Part shown: in pieces, positions 7,559-17,316 of the stretch
How the letters are laid out: each line of letters opens with the position of its first letter
Position numbering within the stretch: position 1 is the first letter of the stretch
NCBI GenBank assembly: GCA_021199375.1
Contig: JAJQIB010000016.1
Coordinates: 1-33,813, forward strand
Direction of reading: 5' to 3'
Origin: Ruminococcus sp.
GTDB lineage: Bacteria; Bacillota; Clostridia; Oscillospirales; Ruminococcaceae
DNA: 33,813 bases
Position numbers and translations under genes: made by a program
The notes under the pieces: model-generated
Databases searched by the model: none
What the model was told of the DNA's origin: nothing
Seen by the model: the letters and a program-made list of their open reading frames with translations, nothing else

Positions 7559-9475
7559 ATGGCTATACAAAACAAGAATACTAACAGAAGCAGATTTGCA
7601 TCAAGACAGCAAAATGTAAGCAAATCAAAGAGAGATGGAGCACGCTTGGGCGGTGAAAAGGGATCTGCTATTTCACTTTCACAGCTTTCAGGCAATTCAA
7701 GAGCACAGCGGCGCACCTCACCCTTACAGGTGTCAGGAAAGCATACTGATAACAGTCGAAGCACTGCGCAAGCACCAAAAAGAGCAGCAGAGCCTAAATC
7801 AATTCAAAGAAAGACTCCGGTAAAGATTATACCGCTCGGAGGGCTCAACGAAATCGGTAAGAATTTCACTATTATTGAATGCTCAAATGATATGTTCATA
7901 ATAGACTGCGGACTTGCTTTTCCTGACAGTGAAATGCTTGGAGTAGATATTGTTATTCCTGATTTTTCATATGTTGAGCAAAATAAGGATAAGCTGCGTG
8001 GAATAGTTATCACACATGGTCATGAGGATCACATCGGAGCACTTCCGTATTTTCTCAAAAAGATAAATACCCCTGTGTATGGCACAAGACTGACTGTTGG
8101 TCTAATAGAAGGCAAGCTAAAGGAGCATGGACTTTTAGGCTCGGTTAAGTTAATTCCTACTGAGCCAAGAAAAACAATAAAGTTCGGTTGTATGGCAGTT
8201 GAGCTTATAACGGTTAATCATTCAATTCCTGATGCTGTAGGAATGGCAATTCATACTCCTGCGGGTGTGATTATTCACACCGGAGACTTCAAGGTGGACT
8301 ATACACCAATTCAAGGCTCGGTTATAGATCTTGCGAGATTTGCGGAGCTCGGTAACAGAGGAGTATTGGCGCTGATGTCAGATTCAACCAACTCTGAACG
8401 TCCTGGCTACACAATGAGCGAGCGAAAGGTCGGAGAGAGCTTTGAAAAGCTTTTTACCACAGCAGAAGGCAAAAGAATTATCATTGCAACCTTTGCATCA
8501 AACATCCATAGAGTTCAGCAAATTGTTTATAATGCTGAGCGAACAGGCAGAAAGCTTGCTGTTTCAGGCAGAAGCATGGTAAATGTAATTGGCAAGGGAA
8601 TTGAGCTTGGATATTTAAAGATACCTGATGGATTGCTGGTTGATATCAATGAGATCTCAAACTATCCGCCCGAAAGGGTTTGTATAGTGACTACAGGAAG
8701 TCAGGGAGAGGCTATGTCTGCGCTTACCAGAATGGCTCGTGGCGAGCATAGAAATGTAACCATAACTCCAAATGATTTTATAATAATTTCCGCTAATCCT
8801 ATTCCAGGAAATGAAAAATATGTAACAAAGGTTGTAAATGATCTGCTTAAGCAAGGCGCCGATGTAGTTTATGAATCGATGTATGAGGTTCACGTTTCAG
8901 GTCATGCCTGTCAAGAGGAGCAAAAGCTGATGCTCTCCTTAACAAAGCCGAAGTACTTTATTCCCGTACATGGCGAGTATAAGCATCTTATAAAGCACAA
9001 GGCGACAGCCATGTCAATAGGTATACCTGAGGAGAATATAATAATAGCTTCTGTAGGTTCGGTAATTGAAACTGATGGTGTTGACATGAAAATCACTGGT
9101 ACTGTAGCATCAGGTAATGTGCTTGTAGATGGACTTGGCGTAGGAGATGTTGGTGCAATTGTACTTAAGGACCGTCATCATATGGGTGAGGATGGAATTA
9201 TCATCTGCTTTGCGACAGTCGACCGAGCTACAGGAGAGATTCTGGCGGGTCCTGATGTTGTATCTCGTGGTTTTGTCTATGTAAGAGAGAATGAGGAGCT
9301 TATGGAAACATCTAAGAAGCTGCTCACCGAAAAGCTTCAAGAATGTCTTGATAAGGATATGCATGAATGGAATGCTATAAAGATGGAGATGAAAAATGCT
9401 CTGTCTGATTATATCTATCAAACAACAAAGAGAAGTCCTATGATTTTACCGATTATGATGGAGATAAACGACTGA
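7559..9475 (+). CDS. rnj: Ribonuclease J
   Basis: A 638-residue metallo-beta-lactamase/beta-CASP RNase that processes and degrades mRNA (endonuclease and 5'-3' exonuclease). The zinc-binding motif HGHEDH lies at 153-158. TGDFKVD, DSTNSERPGYT, the beta-CASP serine/histidine motifs (SGHACQEE, PVHGEYKHL) and the C-terminal dimerisation domain follow. Family members of the Bacillus type have about 555 residues and begin near KTPVKIIPLGGLNEIG. Here an extra 80 or so residues precede that, rich in S, R, K, Q and N with almost no hydrophobics, so probably disordered and RNA-binding. The ATG at 7559 is the only upstream start in frame, because TAG precedes it directly. Expression appears governed by the long structured leader. 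Confidence 0.93.
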   Translation: MAIQNKNTNRSRFASRQQNVSKSKRDGARLGGEKGSAISLSQLSGNSRAQRRTSPLQVSGKHTDNSRSTAQAPKRAAEPKSIQRKTPVKIIPLGGLNEIGKNFTIIECSNDMFIIDCGLAFPDSEMLGVDIVIPDFSYVEQNKDKLRGIVITHGHEDHIGALPYFLKKINTPVYGTRLTVGLIEGKLKEHGLLGSVKLIPTEPRKTIKFGCMAVELITVNHSIPDAVGMAIHTPAGVIIHTGDFKVDYTPIQGSVIDLARFAELGNRGVLALMSDSTNSERPGYTMSERKVGESFEKLFTTAEGKRIIIATFASNIHRVQQIVYNAERTGRKLAVSGRSMVNVIGKGIELGYLKIPDGLLVDINEISNYPPERVCIVTTGSQGEAMSALTRMARGEHRNVTITPNDFIIISANPIPGNEKYVTKVVNDLLKQGADVVYESMYEVHVSGHACQEEQKLMLSLTKPKYFIPVHGEYKHLIKHKATAMSIGIPEENIIIASVGSVIETDGVDMKITGTVASGNVLVDGLGVGDVGAIVLKDRHHMGEDGIIICFATVDRATGEILAGPDVVSRGFVYVRENEELMETSKKLLTEKLQECLDKDMHEWNAIKMEMKNALSDYIYQTTKRSPMILPIMMEIND

Positions 9476-9513
9476 GTTAAAATCTTTGTAAATCTCGAAA
9501 GGAACGAAAAATT

Positions 9514-11484
9514 ATGAAAGGAACAACCGGCTGGCAGCTGCTTATAAAATTGACCACAGCAATTGTTGCAGTTTGCTCGTTTGTGGCATCCAGACTTCTT
9601 ATGCAGTCTGCAAGTACCGAAGGTCAAGGTCGGGTGCTTATGGTTATTTCCATAATTGTCTGTGCCTTGCTTGTGCTTGAGTATGTTTTCTTTGGTAATA
9701 CAACAAAAAGGTATATTGCAAAATCTGCTGCTCAGCTGAATAAAACGGAAAAGGAATCCCTTATGAATTTTCCTGCTCCCACTGTAATTATTGATTCCGA
9801 TAATTGTATTGTCTGGTACAACAGGTTATTTGGACGTAAGGTTTACTCTCAAGACGAAGCGTATGGACTTAACGTAACTGAGCTTTTTAATATAGATATG
9901 GATGAAATCTATTCACGGGATGGCGATACTATATGCCATGACGGAAGATTTTATGCTGTGAAAGGTGTTCATACTGATCGAACGGGCGAAATGTCAATGC
10001 TATATTTTGCCGATAAGACCGACTATGTAGAGCTAAACTTTGAGTCTAAGCAGTCTCGTCAGTCAGTAGTTATCGTTATGATAGATTACTACGAGGAAAT
10101 CATTTCTAATATTCGAGAGAGTGAAAAGGCTCATATACTTGTAAGCATAGAGCAGCTTATTGAAAACTTTATCGATGGCACAACAGGAATATCCAGACGT
10201 GTCGGAAATGATAGATTTTACATAGTTTTAGAGGAACGTTATCTTCAGCCTATAATTGAGAAAAGATTTGAAATTTTAGAGCAGGCAAGACATATAGTAG
10301 TAGGCGAGCGTAATAACATTACTCTTTCGATAGGAGTAGGAAAGGATGCCGATAATCTTGCCGAGAGCGAAAAGTACGCAAAGCAGGCTTTAGACATGTG
10401 TCTGGGCAGGGGCGGAGATCAGGCAGCTGTTAGAACCGACAGCGGATATGAATTTTACGGCGGACAATCAAGAGGAATGTCACGTAATACCAGGGTAAAA
10501 TCACGTATGGCGGCTAATGCACTGGTTGAAATTATTAAATCACACGAAAGTGTATTAATTATGGGTCATGCATATGGTGATCTTGATAGTATTGGGTCAG
10601 CTACAGGACTTTGTGCAGCAATAAAGAACATGGGTAAAGATGCATATGTTGTTGTTGATGCTGAGCGCAATCTTTCACAGCTCATGATAAAATATGTTCA
10701 GGAAAATAGCATAAAGAACTATTACATTTCACCCCAAGAAGGTATTGATAAGCTAAGTAATGATACGCTGCTTATTATTACTGATACGCATAATCCGGAT
10801 CTTGTTGAATCTAAGGAGCTATTGAGAGAAGCAAAGCATATTGTTGTAATAGACCATCATAGGCTTATGGTTAAATCGATTGAAAACAGTGAGCTTTTTT
10901 ATCATGAGCCATCAGCTTCATCTGCTTCTGAAATGGCAGCAGAGCTTTTGGAGTATTTTCCTGATGAAGCAAAGATTCCATCTCAAGCTGCTGAAGCACT
11001 GCTTGCTGGAATTATGCTTGATACTAAGAATTTTGTCATGAACACTGGAGTGCGTACATTTGAGGCAGCAGCATATTTAAGACGTCAGGGTGCTGACACA
11101 ATTGCTGTTAAGAAAATGTTTGCAAATTCACTAGATACATATCGTAATAAAGCGGAGATTATAAACTCATCCGAAATTTATCACAAATGTGCAATTGCAC
11201 AGGCTGACGGAAGCTTTAGCAATATAAGAGTAGCGGCATCTAAGGCGGCTGATGAAATGCTTGAAATTACAGGGGTCAATGCATCATTTGTCCTCTATGA
11301 TATGGGAGATGGCAGAGTAAATATATCAGCAAGAAGTCTTGGACGATACAACGTACAGATTATTATGGAATCGCTTGGTGGCGGCGGACATCACGAGATG
11401 GCTGCTTGTCAGCTTGAAAATGATATGGATGGCGCAAGGCGTCAGCTAATCGATGCGATTGACGACTATATAAGAAACAATTAG
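9514..11484 (+). CDS. gdpP: Cyclic-di-AMP phosphodiesterase GdpP (YybT family)
   Basis: A 656-residue membrane-bound DHH/DHHA1 phosphodiesterase that hydrolyses c-di-AMP to pApA and so tunes osmotic and cell-wall homeostasis. Two N-terminal transmembrane segments (about 8-30 and 40-61) are followed by a PAS-like domain (about 80-150) and a degenerate GGDEF domain (about 165-310, with GGDQAA in place of GGDEF). The DHH domain has HAYGDLDS (D356, D358), DTHNPD and DHH at 447-449. The DHHA1 domain has GGGGHH at 622-627. Length and order match B. subtilis GdpP. AAAGGA at 9499-9504 precedes the ATG. It is followed immediately by rplI and dnaB, the usual Firmicute arrangement, so a common transcript is likely. 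Confidence 0.94.
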   Translation: MKGTTGWQLLIKLTTAIVAVCSFVASRLLMQSASTEGQGRVLMVISIIVCALLVLEYVFFGNTTKRYIAKSAAQLNKTEKESLMNFPAPTVIIDSDNCIVWYNRLFGRKVYSQDEAYGLNVTELFNIDMDEIYSRDGDTICHDGRFYAVKGVHTDRTGEMSMLYFADKTDYVELNFESKQSRQSVVIVMIDYYEEIISNIRESEKAHILVSIEQLIENFIDGTTGISRRVGNDRFYIVLEERYLQPIIEKRFEILEQARHIVVGERNNITLSIGVGKDADNLAESEKYAKQALDMCLGRGGDQAAVRTDSGYEFYGGQSRGMSRNTRVKSRMAANALVEIIKSHESVLIMGHAYGDLDSIGSATGLCAAIKNMGKDAYVVVDAERNLSQLMIKYVQENSIKNYYISPQEGIDKLSNDTLLIITDTHNPDLVESKELLREAKHIVVIDHHRLMVKSIENSELFYHEPSASSASEMAAELLEYFPDEAKIPSQAAEALLAGIMLDTKNFVMNTGVRTFEAAAYLRRQGADTIAVKKMFANSLDTYRNKAEIINSSEIYHKCAIAQADGSFSNIRVAASKAADEMLEITGVNASFVLYDMGDGRVNISARSLGRYNVQIIMESLGGGGHHEMAACQLENDMDGARRQLIDAIDDYIRNN

Positions 11485-11502
11485 TGAAAGGCGGTAATGA
11501 TT

Positions 11503-11949
11503 ATGAAGGTTATTCTACTTAAGGACGTTAAGGGTTCGGGTAAAGCAGGAGATACTTTAAATGTAGCAGAAGGATATGCAAGAAACTTTTTGCTAAAGAA
11601 TGGATTGGCAGTTGAAGCAACTGCTGCAAATTTGAATGAGCTTGCAGGTAAAAAGGCATCTGTTCAGCACAAGCTTGATGTTGAGAAGGCAGAAAATGAA
11701 AAGATTGCTGAATTGCTTGAAGGTAAGGAAATAGAGATTAAGGCTAAGGCAGGTCAAGGCGGCAAGCTTTTTGGCGCAGTAAAAACAGCAACAGTTGCAG
11801 ATGCGATTTCTGAAAAGTTTGGTAAAAAAATTGATAAGAAGAAAATCATACTTAACAGTGAGATTAAAAGCTTTGGCGATTTTAGCGCAGTAATTAAGCT
11901 TTCACAAGGCGTTTCCTGCTCGATAAATATTAAGGTGGTTGAAGGCTAA
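11503..11949 (+). CDS. rplI: 50S ribosomal protein L9
   Basis: A 148-residue ribosomal protein L9, a two-domain protein on the large subunit near the L1 stalk. The N-terminal rRNA-binding signature [17 protein letters not shown] and the conserved [13 protein letters not shown] are present, followed by the long linking helix and the C-terminal domain with GKLFGAV. The ATG at 11503 is chosen over the one at 11497 because AAAGGCGG (11487-11494) lies 8 nt before it and the family starts with MKV. The stop overlaps the dnaB start by one base (TAATG). Confidence 0.96.
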   Translation: MKVILLKDVKGSGKAGDTLNVAEGYARNFLLKNGLAVEATAANLNELAGKKASVQHKLDVEKAENEKIAELLEGKEIEIKAKAGQGGKLFGAVKTATVADAISEKFGKKIDKKKIILNSEIKSFGDFSAVIKLSQGVSCSINIKVVEG

Positions 11950-13307
11950 TGGCTGAGAGCTATTCTGAAACCTTTGCACAGCTGTCAGGTAAGAATCCCA
12001 CAAGTGCTCCTGAGGCGGAGCAGGCTGTTCTTGGCGGCATTTTACTAGATCCAACTGTTTTGCCCAGAGTTGTGGAAATACTTAAACCTGAATGCTTTTT
12101 TGCTCCGCTGCACAAGCAGCTTTTTGCAATTATTGTTAGACTTTTTTCTGATTCTCGAACCGGTGATTTGATTACTATTATCAATGAGGCTGTTCGTGAG
12201 GGAGTATTTGAAACCTCTGCAATGGCAAAGACCTACCTTTCGGGAATTATGGAGGCGGTTCCTTCTACCGCTAATATTGAGAGCTATTGCAAAATCATTG
12301 AGGAAAAATATCAGCTTCGCAGACTTGTAGAGGTAGCGAATGATATAATAGAAAAAACCAATGAGGGTACGCAGGATGCAGCTACTCTTTTAGATCGCGC
12401 CGAACAGAACATATATGATATACGCAATGGTGAAATCCAAGGACTTTCTAAGATTGAGGATGTTATAATCGAAACGTATAACCATCTTCAAGAGCTTAGC
12501 GGCGAGGATGCTGATAAACACAAGGCAGCCTCAACCGGCTTCACGCAGCTGGATGCTATTACAAACGGACTTAATAATTCTGATTTGATTGTAATTGCTG
12601 CTCGACCTGCAATGGGAAAATCAGCATTTGCAATAAATATAGCTGTAAATATGTGTAAGCGTTCGAACAAGGATGTAGCTATTTTCTCACTTGAAATGGG
12701 AAAGGAGCAGCTTGTGACACGTATGCTTTCATCTGAAGCACTAGTAAATAACAATTCGCTGCGTACGGGAAATATAGATGAAAAGGATTGGGACAAGCTT
12801 GTAGCTGCAACGGATACCCTATCGAGATTGCCTATCTACCTAGATGATGGGGCGGGAATAACCGTTCCACAGATGAAGGCAAAGGTAAGGCGACTTAAAA
12901 ATCTAGGGCTTGTAGTTATTGACTATTTGCAGCTCATGGAGTCGCCAAATAAGCACTCAAGCCGTGTAAACGAGGTGTCTGAGATAACACGTCAGTTAAA
13001 GCTTATGGCCAAGGAGCTCAATGTTCCTGTTATTGCGCTTTCGCAGCTTTCAAGAAGCTCAGAAAAGCGTGACGACAAACGCCCTATGCTTTCAGACTTG
13101 CGTGAATCAGGTTCAATTGAGCAGGATGCTGATATAATCATTTTCCTATATCGAGATTCTTATTATCAGAAGGAAAGTGAAAATCAGACGCAAGCGGAGT
13201 GCATAGTAGCAAAGAACCGTCATGGTCAGACAGATACGGTTAATCTTTCGTTCATTGGTGAATATACACTTTTCCGCGGAATAGATATGAGAAGAGAAGA
13301 AAACTGA
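11949..13307 (+). CDS. dnaB: Replicative DNA helicase DnaB
   Basis: A 452-residue hexameric replicative helicase (DnaB; named DnaC in Bacillus). The N-terminal primase-interacting domain (about 15-155) contains PEAEQAVLGGILLDP. The RecA-type ATPase domain has Walker A RPAMGKS at 219-225, Walker B VIDYLQLM, the conserved QLSR segment and DLRESGSIEQDAD, and ends with KNRHGQT, the usual H4-type motif region. It starts within the rplI stop codon, giving tight translational coupling, and tilS follows after 1 nt. Confidence 0.96.
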   Translation: MAESYSETFAQLSGKNPTSAPEAEQAVLGGILLDPTVLPRVVEILKPECFFAPLHKQLFAIIVRLFSDSRTGDLITIINEAVREGVFETSAMAKTYLSGIMEAVPSTANIESYCKIIEEKYQLRRLVEVANDIIEKTNEGTQDAATLLDRAEQNIYDIRNGEIQGLSKIEDVIIETYNHLQELSGEDADKHKAASTGFTQLDAITNGLNNSDLIVIAARPAMGKSAFAINIAVNMCKRSNKDVAIFSLEMGKEQLVTRMLSSEALVNNNSLRTGNIDEKDWDKLVAATDTLSRLPIYLDDGAGITVPQMKAKVRRLKNLGLVVIDYLQLMESPNKHSSRVNEVSEITRQLKLMAKELNVPVIALSQLSRSSEKRDDKRPMLSDLRESGSIEQDADIIIFLYRDSYYQKESENQTQAECIVAKNRHGQTDTVNLSFIGEYTLFRGIDMRREEN

Positions 13308-13308
13308 T

Positions 13309-14619
13309 ATGCTTGAAACTGTATTGGCTACTATTGATAAATTTAATATGATTAATAAGGGGGAGAGTCTTCTGTGCTGTCTATCCGGAGGCGCAGATAG
13401 TGTGGCTCTCCTTTTGTGTTTGCACCAAAGGTATGATAATTTGAAGGCTTGTCATGTGAATCACGGACTTCGTGGTGATGAAAGCGACAGGGATGAGGAA
13501 TTTTGTGTTAATTTATGCAGGTCTTTAGATATACCGATTGAAGTGCGCCACATAGATGCCGCTGGCTTTTCAAAGCAAAATGGCTGCTCAATTGAAGAGG
13601 GGGCACGAATTTTGCGTTATAGGGTGTTTGAAGAAATGGGATGTGATAAAATTGCTACAGCACATACATTATCCGATTGCATAGAAACTACAATCTTTAA
13701 TCTAATAAGGGGAAGCTCTGTTACAGGACTTGCATCAATTCCACCAGTCAGAGGCAGGATTATTCGTCCGTTAATTGAGTGTAGTCGTGAGCAGGTTGAA
13801 GAGTTTTTACTTGCGCAGGGGCAAGGCTGGGTGACAGATTCGACAAATCTTATTGATGAGTATACCCGCAACAAGATACGCCATAATATTGTACCTATAC
13901 TTAAGGAAATTAATCCTTCGCTTAAAAAGACCTTTAGCTCTACGCTTGATAATTTGCGTGAGGATAGTGCTTGTCTTAAAGGATTAGGAGATGAGCTTTT
14001 TGAATCATCAAAAAAAGGTAAAGGACTTGACACTGAAAAGCTTCTAAAAGCCGATAAAGCAATATCAGGCAGAGCAATAATGCGACTTTTAGAAGAAAGC
14101 TCGATACAGTATTCACGTCAAACAATAGAACGAGTACGTAATATCTGTGTAAATGGCGGCAAGCTTACTGTTGGAAAGGAGCTCTATGCTGTTGCTCATT
14201 CGGGAGTGCTTTATATAGAGGATACGTCTATTAAGCCCGAAGAAATAGAAATAAAAGCGAGCATTGGTGAGGAGTACATATTTGGCGACAAAAGAGTTAC
14301 TCTAATTCTTACCGATTTTTTGCAAAAGCTTGCAATTGTTAAGAGTAATGTAACAAATTTTTATGCTGATTATGATAAAATAAAAGGTGAGATTTTGGTG
14401 CGTCATAGACACAGCGGCGACAGAATAAGGCTTATCGGAAGAGGCTTTACTTCTGATGTCAAAAAGCTTGTGCAAAGTGGTTTTTCACCTGACGAAAGAA
14501 AAAATGTGCTTGTGCTGTCTGATGATAATGGAGTTATCTATGTTGAGGGCTATGGCTTTGCTGAAAGAGTAAAAGCACAAAAGGACACAAAAACCTTTTT
14601 ATTCTGTAAAATATCATAA
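13309..14619 (+). CDS. tilS: tRNA(Ile)-lysidine synthetase TilS
   Basis: A 436-residue enzyme that ligates lysine to C34 of tRNA-Ile(CAU) using ATP, allowing AUA decoding. The PP-loop SGGADS is at 26-31. It is followed by CHVNHGLRGDESDRDEEF, the family ATAHTLSDCIET segment and DSTN...YTRNKIRHNI. The C-terminal TilS substrate-binding domain carries RHRHSGDRIRLIGRG and KKLVQSGFSPDERKNVLVL. The length is normal. In many Firmicutes tilS is followed by hpt (hypoxanthine phosphoribosyltransferase) and then ftsH; here hpt is missing and ftsH follows after a 133-bp gap. Confidence 0.93.
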   Translation: MLETVLATIDKFNMINKGESLLCCLSGGADSVALLLCLHQRYDNLKACHVNHGLRGDESDRDEEFCVNLCRSLDIPIEVRHIDAAGFSKQNGCSIEEGARILRYRVFEEMGCDKIATAHTLSDCIETTIFNLIRGSSVTGLASIPPVRGRIIRPLIECSREQVEEFLLAQGQGWVTDSTNLIDEYTRNKIRHNIVPILKEINPSLKKTFSSTLDNLREDSACLKGLGDELFESSKKGKGLDTEKLLKADKAISGRAIMRLLEESSIQYSRQTIERVRNICVNGGKLTVGKELYAVAHSGVLYIEDTSIKPEEIEIKASIGEEYIFGDKRVTLILTDFLQKLAIVKSNVTNFYADYDKIKGEILVRHRHSGDRIRLIGRGFTSDVKKLVQSGFSPDERKNVLVLSDDNGVIYVEGYGFAERVKAQKDTKTFLFCKIS

Positions 14620-14621
14620 AA

Positions 14622-14649
14622 CTGTCACAAATAAAAGCTAAAATATAAT
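14622..14649 (+). promoter_or_regulatory. Probable ftsH promoter
   Basis: CTGTCA (14622-14627), a 16-nt spacer and TATAAT (14644-14649) lie in the 133-bp gap between tilS and ftsH. This leaves about 95 nt of 5' leader before ftsH. The -10 is perfect and the -35 matches partially, so moderate confidence. Confidence 0.45.
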
Positions 14650-14752
14650 GTGATGTGTTTTAGAGTGATAGATATAGATGCACTCTAAGCTCTAATAAGC
14701 CAACATTAAAGAAAAACTATGATTGGCGAAGGAAAGGTAGTGTTTATTAACA

Positions 14753-16693
14753 TTGAAGAACAATTCAAAATCGATTATTTTATATTTGGTAGTGGCTGTT
14801 GTACTTATAGGCGGAATGCTTTTGATGCTCTCATCTATGGCTAGTGAAACTGATGATACAGAGTATTCAAAGGTCATGAGGTATTTTGACGAGCTTCAGG
14901 TAAGTGAGTTTACATTTGACCTTAATTCCGGAGATTTAACCTACAAGCTTAAGGATGACACAACCGAATACACCTATACAGTTCCTAATGTAAGTCTTTT
15001 TGTAGACGAAGTACTGGGATCTGAGGATGCTTCAAACTATCGACGTTTATATGACGCTGAAAATCCTGATGATCCGTTGGTGTATGATCTTATACCAATT
15101 TCTGATAATAGCTTCTGGCTTAATCTTATACCCACAATTTTAATGCTCGGAGTTATGATATTCTTCTTTGTGTGGATGATGCGAAGCGCAGGAGCAGGAA
15201 AAATGTCCGGCTTTGGCAAAACAAATGCACACAAAGCTCCTGACTCAAAGAAGGCGACCTTTGAGGATGTTGCAGGTGCTGACGAAGAAAAAGAAGAGCT
15301 ACAGGAAATTGTAGATTTTCTGAAGGATAACAAAAAATATAACGAGCTTGGTGCCAGAATTCCTAAGGGCGTATTGCTGCTAGGACCTCCCGGAACAGGT
15401 AAAACACTTCTTGCTAGAGCTGTAGCAGGTGAAGCTGGAGTTGATTTCTATTCAATTTCGGGTTCTGACTTTGTAGAAATGTTTGTAGGCGTTGGCGCCT
15501 CAAGAGTACGTGATCTTTTCGATCAGGCTAAGAAAAACGCTCCTGCAATCATCTTTATAGACGAGATTGATGCTGTAGGTCGTCAGCGTGGATCTGGTAT
15601 CGGCGGCGGTCATGACGAGCGTGAGCAGACCCTAAACCAGCTGCTTGTTGAAATGGATGGCTTTGAGGATAATGAGTCTGTAATTGTTATGGCGGCGACA
15701 AATCGAAGCGATGTTCTTGACCCCGCACTTTTGCGTCCCGGTCGTTTTGATAGACAGATACTAGTTGGATATCCTGATGTAAAGGGTCGTGAAGCAATTT
15801 TAAAGGTTCATACTAAAAATAAGCCACTAGGTCCTGATGTTGATTTGTCTGTTACTGCTAAAACAACAGTAGGATTTACTGGAGCTGAGCTTGAAAATTT
15901 GGTAAATGAGGCTTCACTTTTAGCAGCAAGAAAGAATAAGAAGGCTATAACCGAAGAGGATCTCGAAGAGGCAGCTATCAAGGTTGTTGCAGGACCTGAA
16001 AAGAAATCTAAGGTTGTAACAGAGCAGGAAAAGCGGCTTACCGCTTATCATGAGGGTGGTCATGCAATTTGCACCTATTACTGTCAAACACAGGATAAGG
16101 TTCACCATGTAACCATCATTCCAAGAGGTCAGGCAGGCGGCTTTACTATGAGCCTTCCTGAAAAGGATAAGTCGTATGTTTCAAAGCGAGAGATGTATGA
16201 AAACATCATAGTTTTGCTTGGAGGTCGTGTTGCCGAAAAGCTTATACTTGATGACATTTCAACAGGTGCATCGAATGATCTTGAGCGAGCAACCTCTACA
16301 GCAAGAAACATGGTTACACGTTACGGATTTAGCGACAACCTAGGTCCTGTAGTTTACGGTCAAGGCGAGCATGAGGTTTTCCTTGGAAGAGATTACAGCA
16401 GTACACCGAGCTATTCAGAAAACGTCGCTGCTGAAATTGACAGTGAAATTCGCAGCATCATCGAGGACGCTTTTGAGGATTGTGAGGAAATTTTAAAGAC
16501 GCACGCAGATAAGCTTGAAATTATTGCGCAATATCTTATGAAGTACGAAAAGATTGATGGCGAGGATTTTGAAAAGCTTATGAAGGGCGAAATAGCTGAA
16601 TTTACTGATGCTGCTGAGGGTGACGAAAAGCTTGAAGAGAATTCAGAAGGCACAGCTTTAGAAAATGAAACTCAAGATAATTCAAATGAATAA
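14753..16693 (+). CDS. ftsH: ATP-dependent zinc metalloprotease FtsH
   Basis: A 646-residue membrane AAA+ protease degrading misfolded membrane proteins and regulators. A first transmembrane helix (about 8-28), an extracytoplasmic domain (about 30-120) and a second helix (about 122-143) precede the AAA domain. That domain has Walker A GPPGTGKT at 211-218, Walker [12 protein letters not shown] and the second region of homology ([19 protein letters not shown]). The zinc-protease motif is HEGGH at 433-437. The C-terminal tail is acidic. The start is taken as TTG at 14753: an in-frame TAG lies five codons upstream and GGAAAGG is at 14731-14737, 15 nt away, which is longer than ideal. Confidence 0.94.
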   Translation: MKNNSKSIILYLVVAVVLIGGMLLMLSSMASETDDTEYSKVMRYFDELQVSEFTFDLNSGDLTYKLKDDTTEYTYTVPNVSLFVDEVLGSEDASNYRRLYDAENPDDPLVYDLIPISDNSFWLNLIPTILMLGVMIFFFVWMMRSAGAGKMSGFGKTNAHKAPDSKKATFEDVAGADEEKEELQEIVDFLKDNKKYNELGARIPKGVLLLGPPGTGKTLLARAVAGEAGVDFYSISGSDFVEMFVGVGASRVRDLFDQAKKNAPAIIFIDEIDAVGRQRGSGIGGGHDEREQTLNQLLVEMDGFEDNESVIVMAATNRSDVLDPALLRPGRFDRQILVGYPDVKGREAILKVHTKNKPLGPDVDLSVTAKTTVGFTGAELENLVNEASLLAARKNKKAITEEDLEEAAIKVVAGPEKKSKVVTEQEKRLTAYHEGGHAICTYYCQTQDKVHHVTIIPRGQAGGFTMSLPEKDKSYVSKREMYENIIVLLGGRVAEKLILDDISTGASNDLERATSTARNMVTRYGFSDNLGPVVYGQGEHEVFLGRDYSSTPSYSENVAAEIDSEIRSIIEDAFEDCEEILKTHADKLEIIAQYLMKYEKIDGEDFEKLMKGEIAEFTDAAEGDEKLEENSEGTALENETQDNSNE

Positions 16694-16705
16694 TTGATTT
16701 ATATT

Positions 16706-16737
16706 GACTGCTTGCACAAAGCAAGCAGTCTTTTTTT
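16706..16737 (+). terminator. Intrinsic terminator after ftsH
   Basis: A perfect 10-bp stem GACTGCTTGC/GCAAGCAGTC (16706-16715 with 16721-16730) has a 5-nt loop and is followed by seven T. This is a textbook rho-independent terminator closing the ftsH transcript. Confidence 0.93.
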
Positions 16738-16790
16738 GTGCAAATTGATGAAATAAGAAAATTTAAAAATTTTTGTCACAAATTGACCTG

Positions 16791-16803
16791 TAACTCAGAG
16801 TTA
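16791..16803. promoter_or_regulatory. Palindrome TAACTCAGAGTTA before the ECF sigma gene
   Basis: A 6+1+6 palindrome lies directly upstream of the ribosome binding site of the sigma-factor gene. TTGTCA (16773-16778) and TTGACC (16783-16788) occur just before it, but neither has a correctly spaced -10. ECF sigma genes are often autoregulated from non-housekeeping promoters, so this region may hold such a promoter or an operator. Confidence 0.35.
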
Positions 16804-16824
16804 TAGTAAAGAGGTGAATTGCAT

Positions 16825-17316
16825 ATGCAAATTATAAATCCCAATGAAGAAAAGACTATGAAAGCAATTGAACAGCATGCACAGCTTGTATACGGAATTG
16901 CACTTACTCAGCTTAAGCAGAAGCATTATGCAGATGATGTTTATCAGGATGTTTTTCTTACATACTTTGACAAGGAGATTGAGTTTAATGATGGCGAGCA
17001 TGAAAAGGCTTGGCTTATCCGAACTACAATCAATATTTGTAAGAGATATAATTACAGTCCTTGGCAGGTTAGACGAGAATCGTTCGATGAATCGAGCTGC
17101 TTTGAGCTTCAGGATCAAGAGGAAACTAGGGTATTTTATGCTGTGCGTGAGCTTAAGGCAAGCTATCGAGTGCCAATTTACCTTCGGTATTTCGAGAATA
17201 TGCCAATTGAAGAAATTGCCGCTTCGCTTGAGCTAAAGCCTGCAACTGTCAGAAAAAGGCTGTCACGTGCAAGAGCATATCTAAAGGAAAAATTGGAGTG
17301 TGATTATTTTGAATAA
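16825..17316 (+). CDS. ECF-type RNA polymerase sigma factor
   Basis: A 163-residue sigma-70 family protein with only regions 2 and 4, the ECF architecture. Region 2 (about 15-75) includes ADDVYQDVFLTYF and EKAWLIRTTINICKRY. Region 4 (about 105-155) includes YRVPIYLRYFENMPIEEIAASLELKPATVRKRLSRAR, a clear helix-turn-helix. GAGGTG at 16811-16816 is 8 nt before the ATG at 16825, so this start is preferred to the TTG at 16819. The downstream membrane protein gene overlaps its 3' end, the standard sigma/anti-sigma arrangement. The target promoters are unknown, but envelope-stress control is a fair inference. Confidence 0.88.
   Translation: MQIINPNEEKTMKAIEQHAQLVYGIALTQLKQKHYADDVYQDVFLTYFDKEIEFNDGEHEKAWLIRTTINICKRYNYSPWQVRRESFDESSCFELQDQEETRVFYAVRELKASYRVPIYLRYFENMPIEEIAASLELKPATVRKRLSRARAYLKEKLECDYFE

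Noticed and set aside
13617-14033. 138-codon minus-strand open frame within tilS
   Set aside because: It lies wholly inside the conserved tilS coding region and has no start signal or family resemblance.
16773-16807. TTGTCA or TTGACC with TATAGT as a sigma-A promoter for the ECF gene
   Set aside because: Spacers are 23 and 13 nt, outside the usable range.
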